Shown one piece after another: positions 52,191 to 59,792 of a DNA stretch of 60,201 bases (its first letter is position 1; each line of letters starts with the position of its first letter). The notes below the pieces were generated by a model that was not told the origin of the DNA, did not search any database, and saw only the letters and a program-made list of their open reading frames with translations. This DNA comes from Clostridiales bacterium (GTDB lineage Bacteria; Bacillota; Clostridia; Saccharofermentanales; Saccharofermentanaceae). The stretch is taken from NCBI GenBank assembly GCA_017513085.1, contig JAFWDK010000033.1, positions 1 through 60,201 of the forward strand, read 5' to 3'. The position numbers and the translations under genes were made by a program.

Positions 52191-53417
52191 ATGAGAAGGA
52201 TGAAACAACTGACAATAACGATTCTACTTCTTTCGTTATCTGTATCGGCTTGCCAGCATAATTCGGATAATAGAGAGGCGGGTAAATCCCCGTCTCTCTA
52301 TGTCACGCCAATTGAATCTTCACGAAAAAGTGGCGAACATAATGGAAATATTCAATCAGATATATCATCAAAAGAACAAATAACATTGCCTGATGATCTA
52401 TTTGATGAGGCATTTGTAGTAGTAGATAATAGCGGAGGATATGCAAATATATATGAAATAAACGTTGACCTTCCATATAGTTTTTCAAGAGAATGGGCAG
52501 CTAATCATCCGACTGTTCAAGCTGATATAGGCATAATCAATACTGATAATTGGAAGTATGAGTACAATTTGATTTGGACTGTTAATTGGTTTATGGGAAA
52601 AAGCTTTAATTATAGTATTGAACCAGCGCCTGAGCATGGGGAGTTGCCTGAGGATTATCATGAGGAGACATATTCTCCTCCGAAAGGAATCCTGGAAGAA
52701 ACAATAGGAAGCATCCATGTCATTTCTATTGGTAGCTTGCCGAATTATCAGGAGTTAATCAATTATTCAGGAACGCAACCTATAGATTCAAAATGGGAAA
52801 TAGCATGTTTTGATATCGCCAATGATGAGTTTCCAATAGAGACTGGGTATTTTCCCAATGATTATCAAGCACTGCATTTGGTGGGTTTATCAGAATGCTA
52901 TTTAGACGGAATTCCTCTGGTAGGAACAATGGGCTATTTGGCTCAACCATACGGAGTTTTCGATTATGATCCATTAGTCAGATCTACAATTGGCGGATCA
53001 TTAATCACAAATCATACCCAGTTTTCAAGAAATAAGAATTACATTGCTAGCGTATTGAGGACTACGGATTTTGAAGTGAAAAATGTAGTGGAAAAGAACA
53101 TCCCAATTAAACCGCTAACAGAATGTACTGAAGGTATACGCGACGCATTTGCCTATTACGAAGATAGTCTCAATGTAAGACATGTTCAGATTTTTGCTGC
53201 CGAGTTAGTATACATGCCTCTAAGTGAATACGACACTTCAAATGGAGATTACCTGAACCAAGGAAAGACATATTTGGTTCCAGTCTGGAATCTTTATTTT
53301 AGAAATGGTTCACACCTAGGCTTTTGTTGCCTTTCTATAGATGCAGTAACCGGTAATGCCATATATTCAAAAGAGTATTCGCCAGAAGATCCTAGAATAT
53401 ATGGTAATGAGATTTAG
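52191..53417 (+). CDS. Hypothetical lipoprotein in the AT-rich island
   Basis: The 408-residue protein starts at ATG 52191 after GGGTGA; a GTG at 52182 is also in frame. Lipobox VSAC places the lipidated Cys at about residue 21. The remainder is a large extracellular domain with no recognised family. The C-terminal stretch YLVPVWNLYF and LSIDAVTGNAIY is the kind of ending seen in several envelope-associated regulatory lipoproteins of Firmicutes, a loose resemblance only. It is closely linked to the genes on both sides (12 bases to the next start). Confidence 0.8.
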   Translation: MRRMKQLTITILLLSLSVSACQHNSDNREAGKSPSLYVTPIESSRKSGEHNGNIQSDISSKEQITLPDDLFDEAFVVVDNSGGYANIYEINVDLPYSFSREWAANHPTVQADIGIINTDNWKYEYNLIWTVNWFMGKSFNYSIEPAPEHGELPEDYHEETYSPPKGILEETIGSIHVISIGSLPNYQELINYSGTQPIDSKWEIACFDIANDEFPIETGYFPNDYQALHLVGLSECYLDGIPLVGTMGYLAQPYGVFDYDPLVRSTIGGSLITNHTQFSRNKNYIASVLRTTDFEVKNVVEKNIPIKPLTECTEGIRDAFAYYEDSLNVRHVQIFAAELVYMPLSEYDTSNGDYLNQGKTYLVPVWNLYFRNGSHLGFCCLSIDAVTGNAIYSKEYSPEDPRIYGNEI

Positions 53418-53429
53418 GGTGTCGGTGTT

Positions 53430-55655
53430 ATGCGAAATAATAAAATAGTGAAGAAAATAGCAGGTCTGGTTTCTGCTTGTTTGCTTGTTTTCTCAATTCC
53501 TTCATGTAAAAGAACTCAGCCAAAGGATTCCCATAATCGGGTTGCTGGGCAGTTCGGGTATAAAGGGTTTTATATGGATATTCCTTTGAAGGAAGGTTAC
53601 ACATTATATGATATTGGCGAAATCTTTCTGGATAAAGACAATTATTGTTTGTCGGCAATCTATAGTCACTATGACGAAGAACAGAACACTCGAGATTTCC
53701 TTACAGATATACTTACTATCGACATGAAAGGATCGATACAACATACACTGGAAATTACAAAACATCAGGCTGTCAGGGCAGTATTTGAGCATGAATATGC
53801 TTTCTTTGCGTACTCTGATAAGGACCTTCTCAAAGTGAAAAATGGGGAAATGCAACAATCAGAACTTACAGCTGATCTGGTTTTTTTTGATAAGACTAGT
53901 GGAGATACCACACGTGTAATCCATCCGGATAAAAAAGCAGATACGGTATTTACTATATCCGATGGTTTTGTATTGACAGGAGAACATTCTATTATGAAGT
54001 ACTCCTTTGATGGAGTTTTACTGTCAAGTATACTGACCGATTTTACAATATATCCAAATGGAACAACGGTTTTTGAATCTGATGGGAATACTTATCTTTT
54101 GACGGATAGTGGGGAGTGGACATCAAATTATTACAAACTGGATTTCATCAAGAATAAAGCAGAATATATTACTGATACAGATCACCTAGGTGATGATGTA
54201 TTATCTTGTTCTGGAAGGTATTTGTTTGGGGTCAAAGGTGAATATAAAGTTGATTTTGCTAATATGCAGATTCAACCGATGGCAATGTGGAACGATATTG
54301 ATATTCGTCCGCTTAAGATGGCAGATGCAAATCAAGTCTTTGTTGCAATTGACGATACGCACTTTGTCCAAAAGACTGTATATAGAGATGGAACAGGTGA
54401 TGTTGGTTTTTTCTCGTACGACAGCTCAATCAATCAAAATCGGACCCAAATAGTGATTGGGGGATATGATATATACTCTGATGATATTTTGAAATGGGCT
54501 GTCTACAATTTCAATACTAAAAACGAAGAGTATAGGGTTGTATTAGATGATTATGCAGACAAATTTTCATACTCAACGCCACAAGAAGCACAATCAGCAA
54601 GGTTGCGGTTGATGAAGTATTTTAACGAGGGTAACGTTCCGGATGTATTCTATGGAGATCATTTCGATTATGATTATTTCGGCCATGCCGGAATGGTTTT
54701 GGATTTAATTCCTTTTTTTGAAACAGACCAGTCACTTAAGTATTCTGACCTTATTCCGAGTATACAAGATAATCTCAAAACTGATGGAGAACACTGCTAT
54801 TCAGTATTCTCTGCATTCTCGTTAGAAGGCTACTATGGATTAAAAAGCGATTTTCAGACTAACCAGATTAGTCTGTCCGACATAAAAAGCATGTGCCAAG
54901 GAACAGATAAAGGCTTTACTTGTGAACTGTCCTCTCCCTGCATAGCTGTCGAAGCGATAATGTACAACTATAGAGAGTATTGGGGCGAGTATGGGAAAGA
55001 AAAAACAATTACTCGACAAGAAATAGAGGAATTTGTTTCTAATACGATTGAAATGGGAGTGGATCCATCTATTACTTGGGGAGGGATTGGCTCTCTTCAG
55101 AGTGTATATGACGGACTATATTATCTTGCTAATGCAGGTCCGACGGATCTTTTTTCCTTGGCGACGGAAGAACGTGCGGCAAAAGATGGATTGGTATTTG
55201 TGGGGTACCCATCAATTAACGGCTCGGTTCATCTTATTACGACATCAGGAAGAGTCGGAATTTCTTCATCAACGACGCATCGAGATCAGTGTTGGGATTT
55301 TGTACGGGAACTTCTTTTGCCTGACACTCAGAAAAAAGTTGTACTGAGTGGTAGAAACCCTGTAAACAACGAAGTGTTTGAATTAATGTGTAATAGTGCG
55401 CTCGATCCAGAAGCGGTTTCAGATCAAGATATGAAGAGATTTGTTCTGGGGCATGGCGCTGTTAGTAAAGATGTTATTGATGATTATCGAACATTTATTG
55501 ACTCAATTGACACCATCAAATCCCTTGACTGGGGTTCATATAACATAATTAGTGAAGAGATCGCATCTTATTACACCCAGAATCGTTCCATCGAACAGAT
55601 CGCTGAAACGCTTGACAAGCGGCTTAGTCTATATGTTCAAGAAAATTACCCGTGA
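53430..55655 (+). CDS. Large lipoprotein: propeller-like N half joined to solute-binding-like C half
   Basis: The 741-residue protein has a lipoprotein signal (LVSACLLVFSIPSC, Cys26). Residues about 40-350 contain repeated beta strands with motifs such as GFVLTGEHSIMKYSFDG and NTYLLTDSGEW, suggesting a beta-propeller. Residues about 355-741 resemble a family 1 solute-binding protein: YNFNTKNEEYRVVLDDYADKF, then MKYFNEGNVPDVFYGDHFDY and EAIMYNYREYWG. No permease or ATPase lies nearby, so it may act as a sensor or scavenger rather than an importer. Its start is 12 bases past the previous gene's stop. Confidence 0.83.
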   Translation: MRNNKIVKKIAGLVSACLLVFSIPSCKRTQPKDSHNRVAGQFGYKGFYMDIPLKEGYTLYDIGEIFLDKDNYCLSAIYSHYDEEQNTRDFLTDILTIDMKGSIQHTLEITKHQAVRAVFEHEYAFFAYSDKDLLKVKNGEMQQSELTADLVFFDKTSGDTTRVIHPDKKADTVFTISDGFVLTGEHSIMKYSFDGVLLSSILTDFTIYPNGTTVFESDGNTYLLTDSGEWTSNYYKLDFIKNKAEYITDTDHLGDDVLSCSGRYLFGVKGEYKVDFANMQIQPMAMWNDIDIRPLKMADANQVFVAIDDTHFVQKTVYRDGTGDVGFFSYDSSINQNRTQIVIGGYDIYSDDILKWAVYNFNTKNEEYRVVLDDYADKFSYSTPQEAQSARLRLMKYFNEGNVPDVFYGDHFDYDYFGHAGMVLDLIPFFETDQSLKYSDLIPSIQDNLKTDGEHCYSVFSAFSLEGYYGLKSDFQTNQISLSDIKSMCQGTDKGFTCELSSPCIAVEAIMYNYREYWGEYGKEKTITRQEIEEFVSNTIEMGVDPSITWGGIGSLQSVYDGLYYLANAGPTDLFSLATEERAAKDGLVFVGYPSINGSVHLITTSGRVGISSSTTHRDQCWDFVRELLLPDTQKKVVLSGRNPVNNEVFELMCNSALDPEAVSDQDMKRFVLGHGAVSKDVIDDYRTFIDSIDTIKSLDWGSYNIISEEIASYYTQNRSIEQIAETLDKRLSLYVQENYP

Positions 55656-55694
55656 TTTCTGATATATCAGTATTGATTCTTTTGGGGAGTTATT

Positions 55695-56162
55695 ATGAGA
55701 AGAAGTATTTGTTTGTTTATTGTAGCGGTAATCCTATTTTCGGGCAGTATGCGTGTGCTTGCATACTCTACTAACCATATCATTAGCACAATTACTGTGT
55801 CGGCGGGGGGGATCGGATATTCTGATACATTGATACTCCCAAATGACTCGGATGGAAACCCAATTCACTTTGACAAGTGGTGTATTCATTTGAAGTCATT
55901 TCAGTTTGAGCTTTATCCGGCTAATGTAAAGCCAGTTTCAAGCCTGAGTTTCAACTTTCGGCTTGTTACAGTCCAAGCGAATGGTTCGCATGTCAATTGT
56001 GCTTCGGTTTTGAAATTATACAATGCAAATTCTTCAGCAAATGGTTGGGTTTTTAGTGGTTTTTGTAATAGCGGAGACTCGGTTTGTATTAAAGCGAATA
56101 TTTCAAGTTACTCTTTGACAGGATGTACTATGAAGCTCGAATGGTATTTGGTTACAGTTTAA
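55695..56162 (+). CDS. Small secreted protein, paralogue of 51693
   Basis: The 155-residue protein has a signal peptide (LFIVAVILFSGSMRVLA) and the same ordered blocks as 51693: VSAGGIGYSDTLIL, LSFNFRLVTVQANGSHVNC, SSANGWVFSGFCNSGDSVCIK and a final CTMKLEWYLVTV. Conserved residues across the pair include the GYSDTL loop and the FNFRLVT strand. GGGGAG precedes the ATG by 6 bases. It closes the gene run that begins at 51693. Confidence 0.82.
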   Translation: MRRSICLFIVAVILFSGSMRVLAYSTNHIISTITVSAGGIGYSDTLILPNDSDGNPIHFDKWCIHLKSFQFELYPANVKPVSSLSFNFRLVTVQANGSHVNCASVLKLYNANSSANGWVFSGFCNSGDSVCIKANISSYSLTGCTMKLEWYLVTV

Positions 56163-56347
56163 AGTTTATATTTTTAAAATCTCGTATGCTCAACGATGAG
56201 GTGTCCTCGAATGCGATGACAAAACGGGGTACGAAGCACGGCAGCGCGTTGATTAATCCAAAATCGTAGCCGAAAGAATCACCTAGTGGTGGCGGCCGTT
56301 CACCAACGCATCTACGACCGATGGGCGGCACAAATGCAAATGATGAA

Positions 56348-57040
56348 CTACTGATCGTTAAGGACTATCTCTCCTTCTCTGGGGTGCGTGATTACGCCGG
56401 TCTTCAGGTTGTCACAACGGATTCGCAATGGAACCCCTTTAATGTACTTCAGCATATGCACGTTACACCGTATCCAGGTGCTCTGCTTCATGTCCGGACA
56501 TGCCTCAACATAGGTATACTGGCTATATGGAAGACATGCTACAAACAGATATACCGGCACTTCTTGTTTGCTTTGTCTATCCACATAAGACATTGTCGGG
56601 CCTGCCCAATCGACCTCGATCGTGACACCCGGTTTGTGAATTACGCGGTCTGAATAATCGCGACTGTCCCGCCAGATCTTATAATCTGTACAGAACTTGG
56701 TATACCCAACCGGTACTGTCCCATCCGCTCTGCATTTGTCGGTATATTCCTCGTGCAGAAGCTTCATTGTCACACCTGTGCGCTTCAATTCAGCAGTTAC
56801 GTATTCGTAATCCACTTCGGCATAGATGACGTTTGACGCCTCTTTCTCGGGGAATAGAAGCGTATAGATCTCGGTGTCGGACATCGCTTCTAACCGTTGC
56901 TGCGTCAGTCCCTTCGCAGTCGCTCGACTACACACCGTACTGACAGAGTGTTTGGAAACGTGGAGAGTCTTGGCAATCTCGTTCATGGAGAGGCCTTGAT
57001 TCCGCGCTTCCAGGATTTCTTTGGCTTTAATTCTATTCAT
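56348..57040 (-). pseudogene. istA: Truncated IS21-family transposase (IstA)
   Basis: Start ATG 57040 has AAGGAGG 8 bases upstream. The 230 residues begin with a helix-turn-helix (LSMNEIAKTLHVSKHSVSTVCSRA) and continue into the DDE integrase core, VEVDWAG-like (IEVDWAGPTMSY, first Asp) and DNLKTGV (second Asp). IstA is normally about 400-500 residues; here the frame ends soon after the second Asp, so the catalytic Glu and C-terminal region are missing, and no istB helper gene follows. It is an inactive remnant. The 185 bases beyond (56163-56347) show no gene that I recognise. Confidence 0.85.
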
Positions 57041-57097
57041 TAGAAAAGCCTCCTTCACTTATTTCCTGCTGTGCAGGATGTTATAAGTTTAAGAGGC

Positions 57098-57195
57098 GGT
57101 GCTCATTTGCGAAACTGTATTTTTTCATGTCAGCGGTGCTCATCCGCGAAACGTCGGTGCTCAACTGCGAAAGGGTGGTGCTCATGCGGCGAAAG
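57098..57195 (-). mobile_element. IS21-type end with four GGTGCTCA-NNN-GCGAAA repeats
   Basis: Four direct copies of an 18-base unit GGTGCTCA(t/a)(n)(n)GCGAAA occur at 57098, 57135, 57156 and 57177 (the last with one extra base). Multiple short repeats at the ends are typical of IS21 elements, where they bind the transposase. They lie upstream of the istA start. The opposite end was not found. Confidence 0.75.
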
Positions 57196-57311
57196 ATTCA
57201 AAAGCCCTATACATCTATGATACAGGAGTGTTGGGTGTTTCCAGATTAACAACCTTCCGTGATGTCGTGATTTTCGCGAAATTTCCGGGAGGCTTTTGTT
57301 CGCTCAAATTA

Positions 57312-57373
57312 GAACAAATGTTCTTGACAAGAACCTAGCGAGATGATATAACATTTCACAAGAACGATTGTTC
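57312..57373 (+). promoter_or_regulatory. Strong promoter flanked by two LexA (SOS) boxes
   Basis: GAAC-AAAT-GTTC at 57312-57323 abuts the -35 TTGACA (57324-57329); a 17-base spacer leads to TATAAC (57347-57352); a second box GAAC-GATT-GTTC lies at 57362-57373, at about +4 to +15. Both match the Gram-positive LexA consensus GAACNNNNGTTC exactly. LexA bound at either would block the polymerase, so the transcript should be induced by DNA damage. Confidence 0.82.
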
Positions 57374-57424
57374 GTTTTATTGCAACTTGAAAACTCAAAC
57401 CACCAAACAAAGGAGGCCGTCTGC

Positions 57425-57460
57425 TTGACGATACGAAATCAAGTTGAGCGTGTGTATTAA
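57425..57460 (+). CDS. Possible 11-residue leader peptide
   Basis: TTG 57425 lies 8 bases after a perfect AAGGAGG (57410-57416) and opens a frame encoding MTIRNQVERVY before TAA. Such a strong ribosome site with so short a frame suggests a leader peptide or the start of a gene destroyed by mutation. A further unsupported 26-residue frame begins at ATG 57465. Confidence 0.4.
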   Translation: MTIRNQVERVY

Positions 57461-57464
57461 CGAT

Positions 57465-58004
57465 ATGAAAAACAAGGCACGTACATCGGTACAGCAAGAG
57501 GCACCAGCAAATTGGACCAGAAGAACATCGGATCCCGATGGGTAAGGGCAAGTTATGTCCTGATGATCGGAGCCCGGTGGGTTTGGGAGATTTATGCCCG
57601 AACCACTGTCTATTTTGTTGGTGCCTTTTTGTATCCCCGAAAAGGATACACGGCTTCCCTTCTGGTGATTTGAAACCCATAGGAGGATCCTCGCCCTCCG
57701 TGAACCTTGACAACTGAATAGCAATTTCAACTCCTACAAAGACACTTGCGCGTAGTCACAGGCCGAGCGTTGAAGCGATGAACGAGCATCGTGATCCGTC
57801 ACACCCAATGAGCGTTGAAGCAAGAAGGGATGGTTTCCCTGGGAGCTGGAGATCCGAAGAAACTCCCCCAATGGGGAGAGACTTCTTGCTCGGGAGTGGA
57901 CGATAAATACGGGCAAAGATATGAGAGCAGTAAAGCTCCTAAAACAATCACAGCAAAGAAGATGCTCTGAGAAGGCATTAAAAAACGCGAAAGGATATTG
58001 ATTT
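57465..58004 (+). ncRNA. Long structured leader upstream of the RepA-like gene
   Basis: This 540-base stretch has no convincing plus-strand gene but much internal order. Two tandem, similar ~36-base units begin at about 57530 and 57569 (shared core CCCGnTGGGT and TTATGnCC). GAGCGTTGAAGC repeats exactly at 57765 and 57810. AGCAAGAAG (57819-57827) pairs with CTTCTTGCT (57882-57890), enclosing a CTCCCC-CAAT-GGGGAG hairpin (57863-57878) and a GGGA/TCCC hairpin, a three-way junction. A GAGC/GCTC hairpin follows near 57925. In one frame (57538-57717, 59 codons) the tandem units differ mainly at third positions (PMGKGKLCP and PVGLGDLCP), so a small Cys-containing protein is an alternative. Confidence 0.45.
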
Positions 58005-59174
58005 ATGAAAGAAGATGAAGAATACAAGCCGCTGGAAGAGCATTCGTTGCAGGAACTGGCGGAAAAAGAATTTGTGCAACGAGATCCGCTGATCGAGCAT
58101 ATGCTACCGCCTGAAGGAACACTCTTGTTCTGCGGTAGCTCCAAGATCGGAAAATCCTGGCTCGCATTTGATATGGGATTGCATATCTGCAAGGGCGAGA
58201 AGTTTTGGGGCTACGATGTGAGAAAAGCCGCCGTTCTTTATATCTGTCTCGAGGATGGAGAGCTCCGTCTTCAGAACAGGATGTTTAAGATCGGCGAAGA
58301 GGGGCAGAAGGATTTCTATTACGCTACAGAGATCGCTTCGACAGAGGAAGGCATCATAAAGCAACTTGAAGGACAAATGGAAAAGCATCCAGAGATCGGA
58401 CTAATCATCATCGATTCCCTGACAGCGCTAAGAGCCAAACTAGCCGTTGTCAACAACAATGCATTTATAGATGACTATAGGATCCTGAATGCTTTTCACC
58501 ACTTTACTAATAACCATCATATCACACTTCTCATCGTACATCACGTAAGAAAGATGAGATCCGAGGATCCGTTTGATGATATTGCCGGAACGAACGGGTT
58601 GTCTGCCGCGGCAGATGGATCGTTCGTTTTCCGGAAGGAGAAGTTTACTGATGATGAAGTGAAGCTCTATGCCAAATGCCGGGACACAGGACAACATATG
58701 TGGACGATCCGGTTGGATGAGGAAACCTGCATCTGGAAGATGATCCATGAGAGTACTCCGATGGAGGATGTGATTAATAGTGATCCGGATCTAAAAAAGA
58801 CAGTCGAGTTCATCCGAAAGGAAAGATCTTTCTTTGGGTCGGCTACGGAATTCTGTGAGAGGATCGGTGTTGAGAAAAAACCTCAATCACTCAGCGGGAA
58901 ACTTTTCAATCACAGAAGAGAACTGGCAAAGCAGGGCATCGATTTCGAACGGACAAGAGGAAACAAAGGATCGATTTTCTGTTTCTCGCTGATTAGTGAT
59001 GAAGTGACGAACATGTCCCCACCACCCCTGATTGAAGACATCCTACAGCCACAGGAGTTTGTGTCGAACAGTGACGATGTGACGACTTTTTCTCCTACGG
59101 AGGGAACAGCAGAAGAATCGTCACTCGCCTCTGAGGGAGAGAATATCGTCACTTCGTCACAAGAACCACCGTAG
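58005..59174 (+). CDS. RepA-like AAA ATPase of a mobilizable element
   Basis: The 389-residue protein has a RecA-like ATPase fold: Walker A GSSKIGKS (44-51), CLEDGELRLQNR, and Walker B LIIIDSLTALR (Asp137), then HHVRK and GTNGLSAAADGSFVF. This layout matches RepA/DnaB-like hexameric helicases of plasmids and integrative elements. A winged-helix-like domain follows (about 270-325), and the last 60 residues are Ser/Thr/Glu-rich, encoded by repeat-containing DNA. AAAGGA lies about 9 bases before the ATG. A role in replication of the excised element is inferred. Confidence 0.82.
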   Translation: MKEDEEYKPLEEHSLQELAEKEFVQRDPLIEHMLPPEGTLLFCGSSKIGKSWLAFDMGLHICKGEKFWGYDVRKAAVLYICLEDGELRLQNRMFKIGEEGQKDFYYATEIASTEEGIIKQLEGQMEKHPEIGLIIIDSLTALRAKLAVVNNNAFIDDYRILNAFHHFTNNHHITLLIVHHVRKMRSEDPFDDIAGTNGLSAAADGSFVFRKEKFTDDEVKLYAKCRDTGQHMWTIRLDEETCIWKMIHESTPMEDVINSDPDLKKTVEFIRKERSFFGSATEFCERIGVEKKPQSLSGKLFNHRRELAKQGIDFERTRGNKGSIFCFSLISDEVTNMSPPPLIEDILQPQEFVSNSDDVTTFSPTEGTAEESSLASEGENIVTSSQEPP

Positions 59175-59227
59175 CAGTCGTTTTCAGATTTTTCCATATC
59201 GTCACTTTGTAGATGAACATCATCACT
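59003..59227 (+). repeat. Iteron-like array of AGTGACGA / TCGTCACT octamers
   Basis: AGTGACGA occurs at 59003 and 59070 with TGTGACGA at 59078; on the opposite strand orientation TCGTCACT occurs at 59118, 59146 and 59199, TCGTCACA at 59154 and TCATCACT at 59220. Three copies point one way and five the other, around a centre near 59100. The array overlaps the 3' end of the RepA-like gene and the following gap. Clustered short repeats next to a Rep gene are typical of replication origins. Confidence 0.6.
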
Positions 59228-59275
59228 ATCTGAAGAACAACTACACGGCGAATGAAATTTCTTTTTCAACTGCTG

Positions 59276-59295
59276 AAACGGCGGAGCCGTTTTCT
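59276..59295 (+). terminator. Terminator-like hairpin after the RepA-like gene
   Basis: Perfect 7-bp arms AAACGGC (59276-59282) and GCCGTTT (59286-59292) enclose GGA, followed by TCT; the T run is short. Confidence 0.55.
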
Positions 59296-59321
59296 AAAAG
59301 AAACGGAAAGAACAAATGGAA

Positions 59322-59420
59322 ACCGCGCCGGGGCGCGGTGGAAGAAGAGAAAAGTGCATCACATAAAAGGCAAGCATCGCGGTTGTGAACACAACCGCAG
59401 CTTGTCGGGCGGCAGCCCGA
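59322..59420 (+). other. Candidate origin of transfer (oriT)
   Basis: Three perfect inverted repeats lie within 100 bases just upstream of mobC: ACCGCGCC/GGCGCGGT (59322-59339), GCGGTTGT/ACAACCGC with GAAC loop (59379-59398), and TCGGGC/GCCCGA (59405-59420). Inverted repeats directly upstream of mobC and a relaxase gene are the normal setting for oriT. The nic site cannot be placed by eye. Confidence 0.55.
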
Positions 59421-59480
59421 ACCCACTTTCCAACTTTTAGACCGCGCGGAAGCGCAAATAAACAATGGAGGAACAACAAA

Positions 59481-59792
59481 ATGAAGAATAAAAACATACA
59501 CATCCGTGTCGATGAAGCGACACATGAAACCATAAAACGGAAGGCGCTGGAATCGTATCTGACCATTTCGGAGTATGTAGTCCAGTGCAGCTTGGGCAAG
59601 CAGATCTTCGTCATCCCCGGTCTGGATGAGATGGTTTTGGAGCAGAAACGCATCGGAAATAATCTCAACCAGCTAGCTCATCTGGCCAACGCAGACAAGA
59701 TTTCTGTCGCGGGATTGGACGAAATGATCGCTGAACATCACAAGCTCACCCAGACTCTGAACGATCTTTTGGAGCGGAGGAGGTGGCGCTGA
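59481..59792 (+). CDS. mobC: MobC-family relaxosome accessory protein
   Basis: The 103-residue protein starts at ATG 59481, 8 bases after GGAGG; the frame is open upstream but crosses the oriT repeats. A ribbon-helix-helix-like N terminus (IHIRVDEATHETIKRKALESY) is followed by the MobC signature IGNNLNQLAHLAN near residue 63. MobC helps melt oriT and position the relaxase. Its stop overlaps the relaxase start by one base (TGATG). Confidence 0.9.
   Translation: MKNKNIHIRVDEATHETIKRKALESYLTISEYVVQCSLGKQIFVIPGLDEMVLEQKRIGNNLNQLAHLANADKISVAGLDEMIAEHHKLTQTLNDLLERRRWR

Noticed and set aside
57309..58192. Minus-strand open frames of 111-152 codons in the leader region
   Set aside because: No ribosome sites or recognisable motifs were seen. 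The strong promoter and LexA boxes point rightward, so they are probably chance frames.
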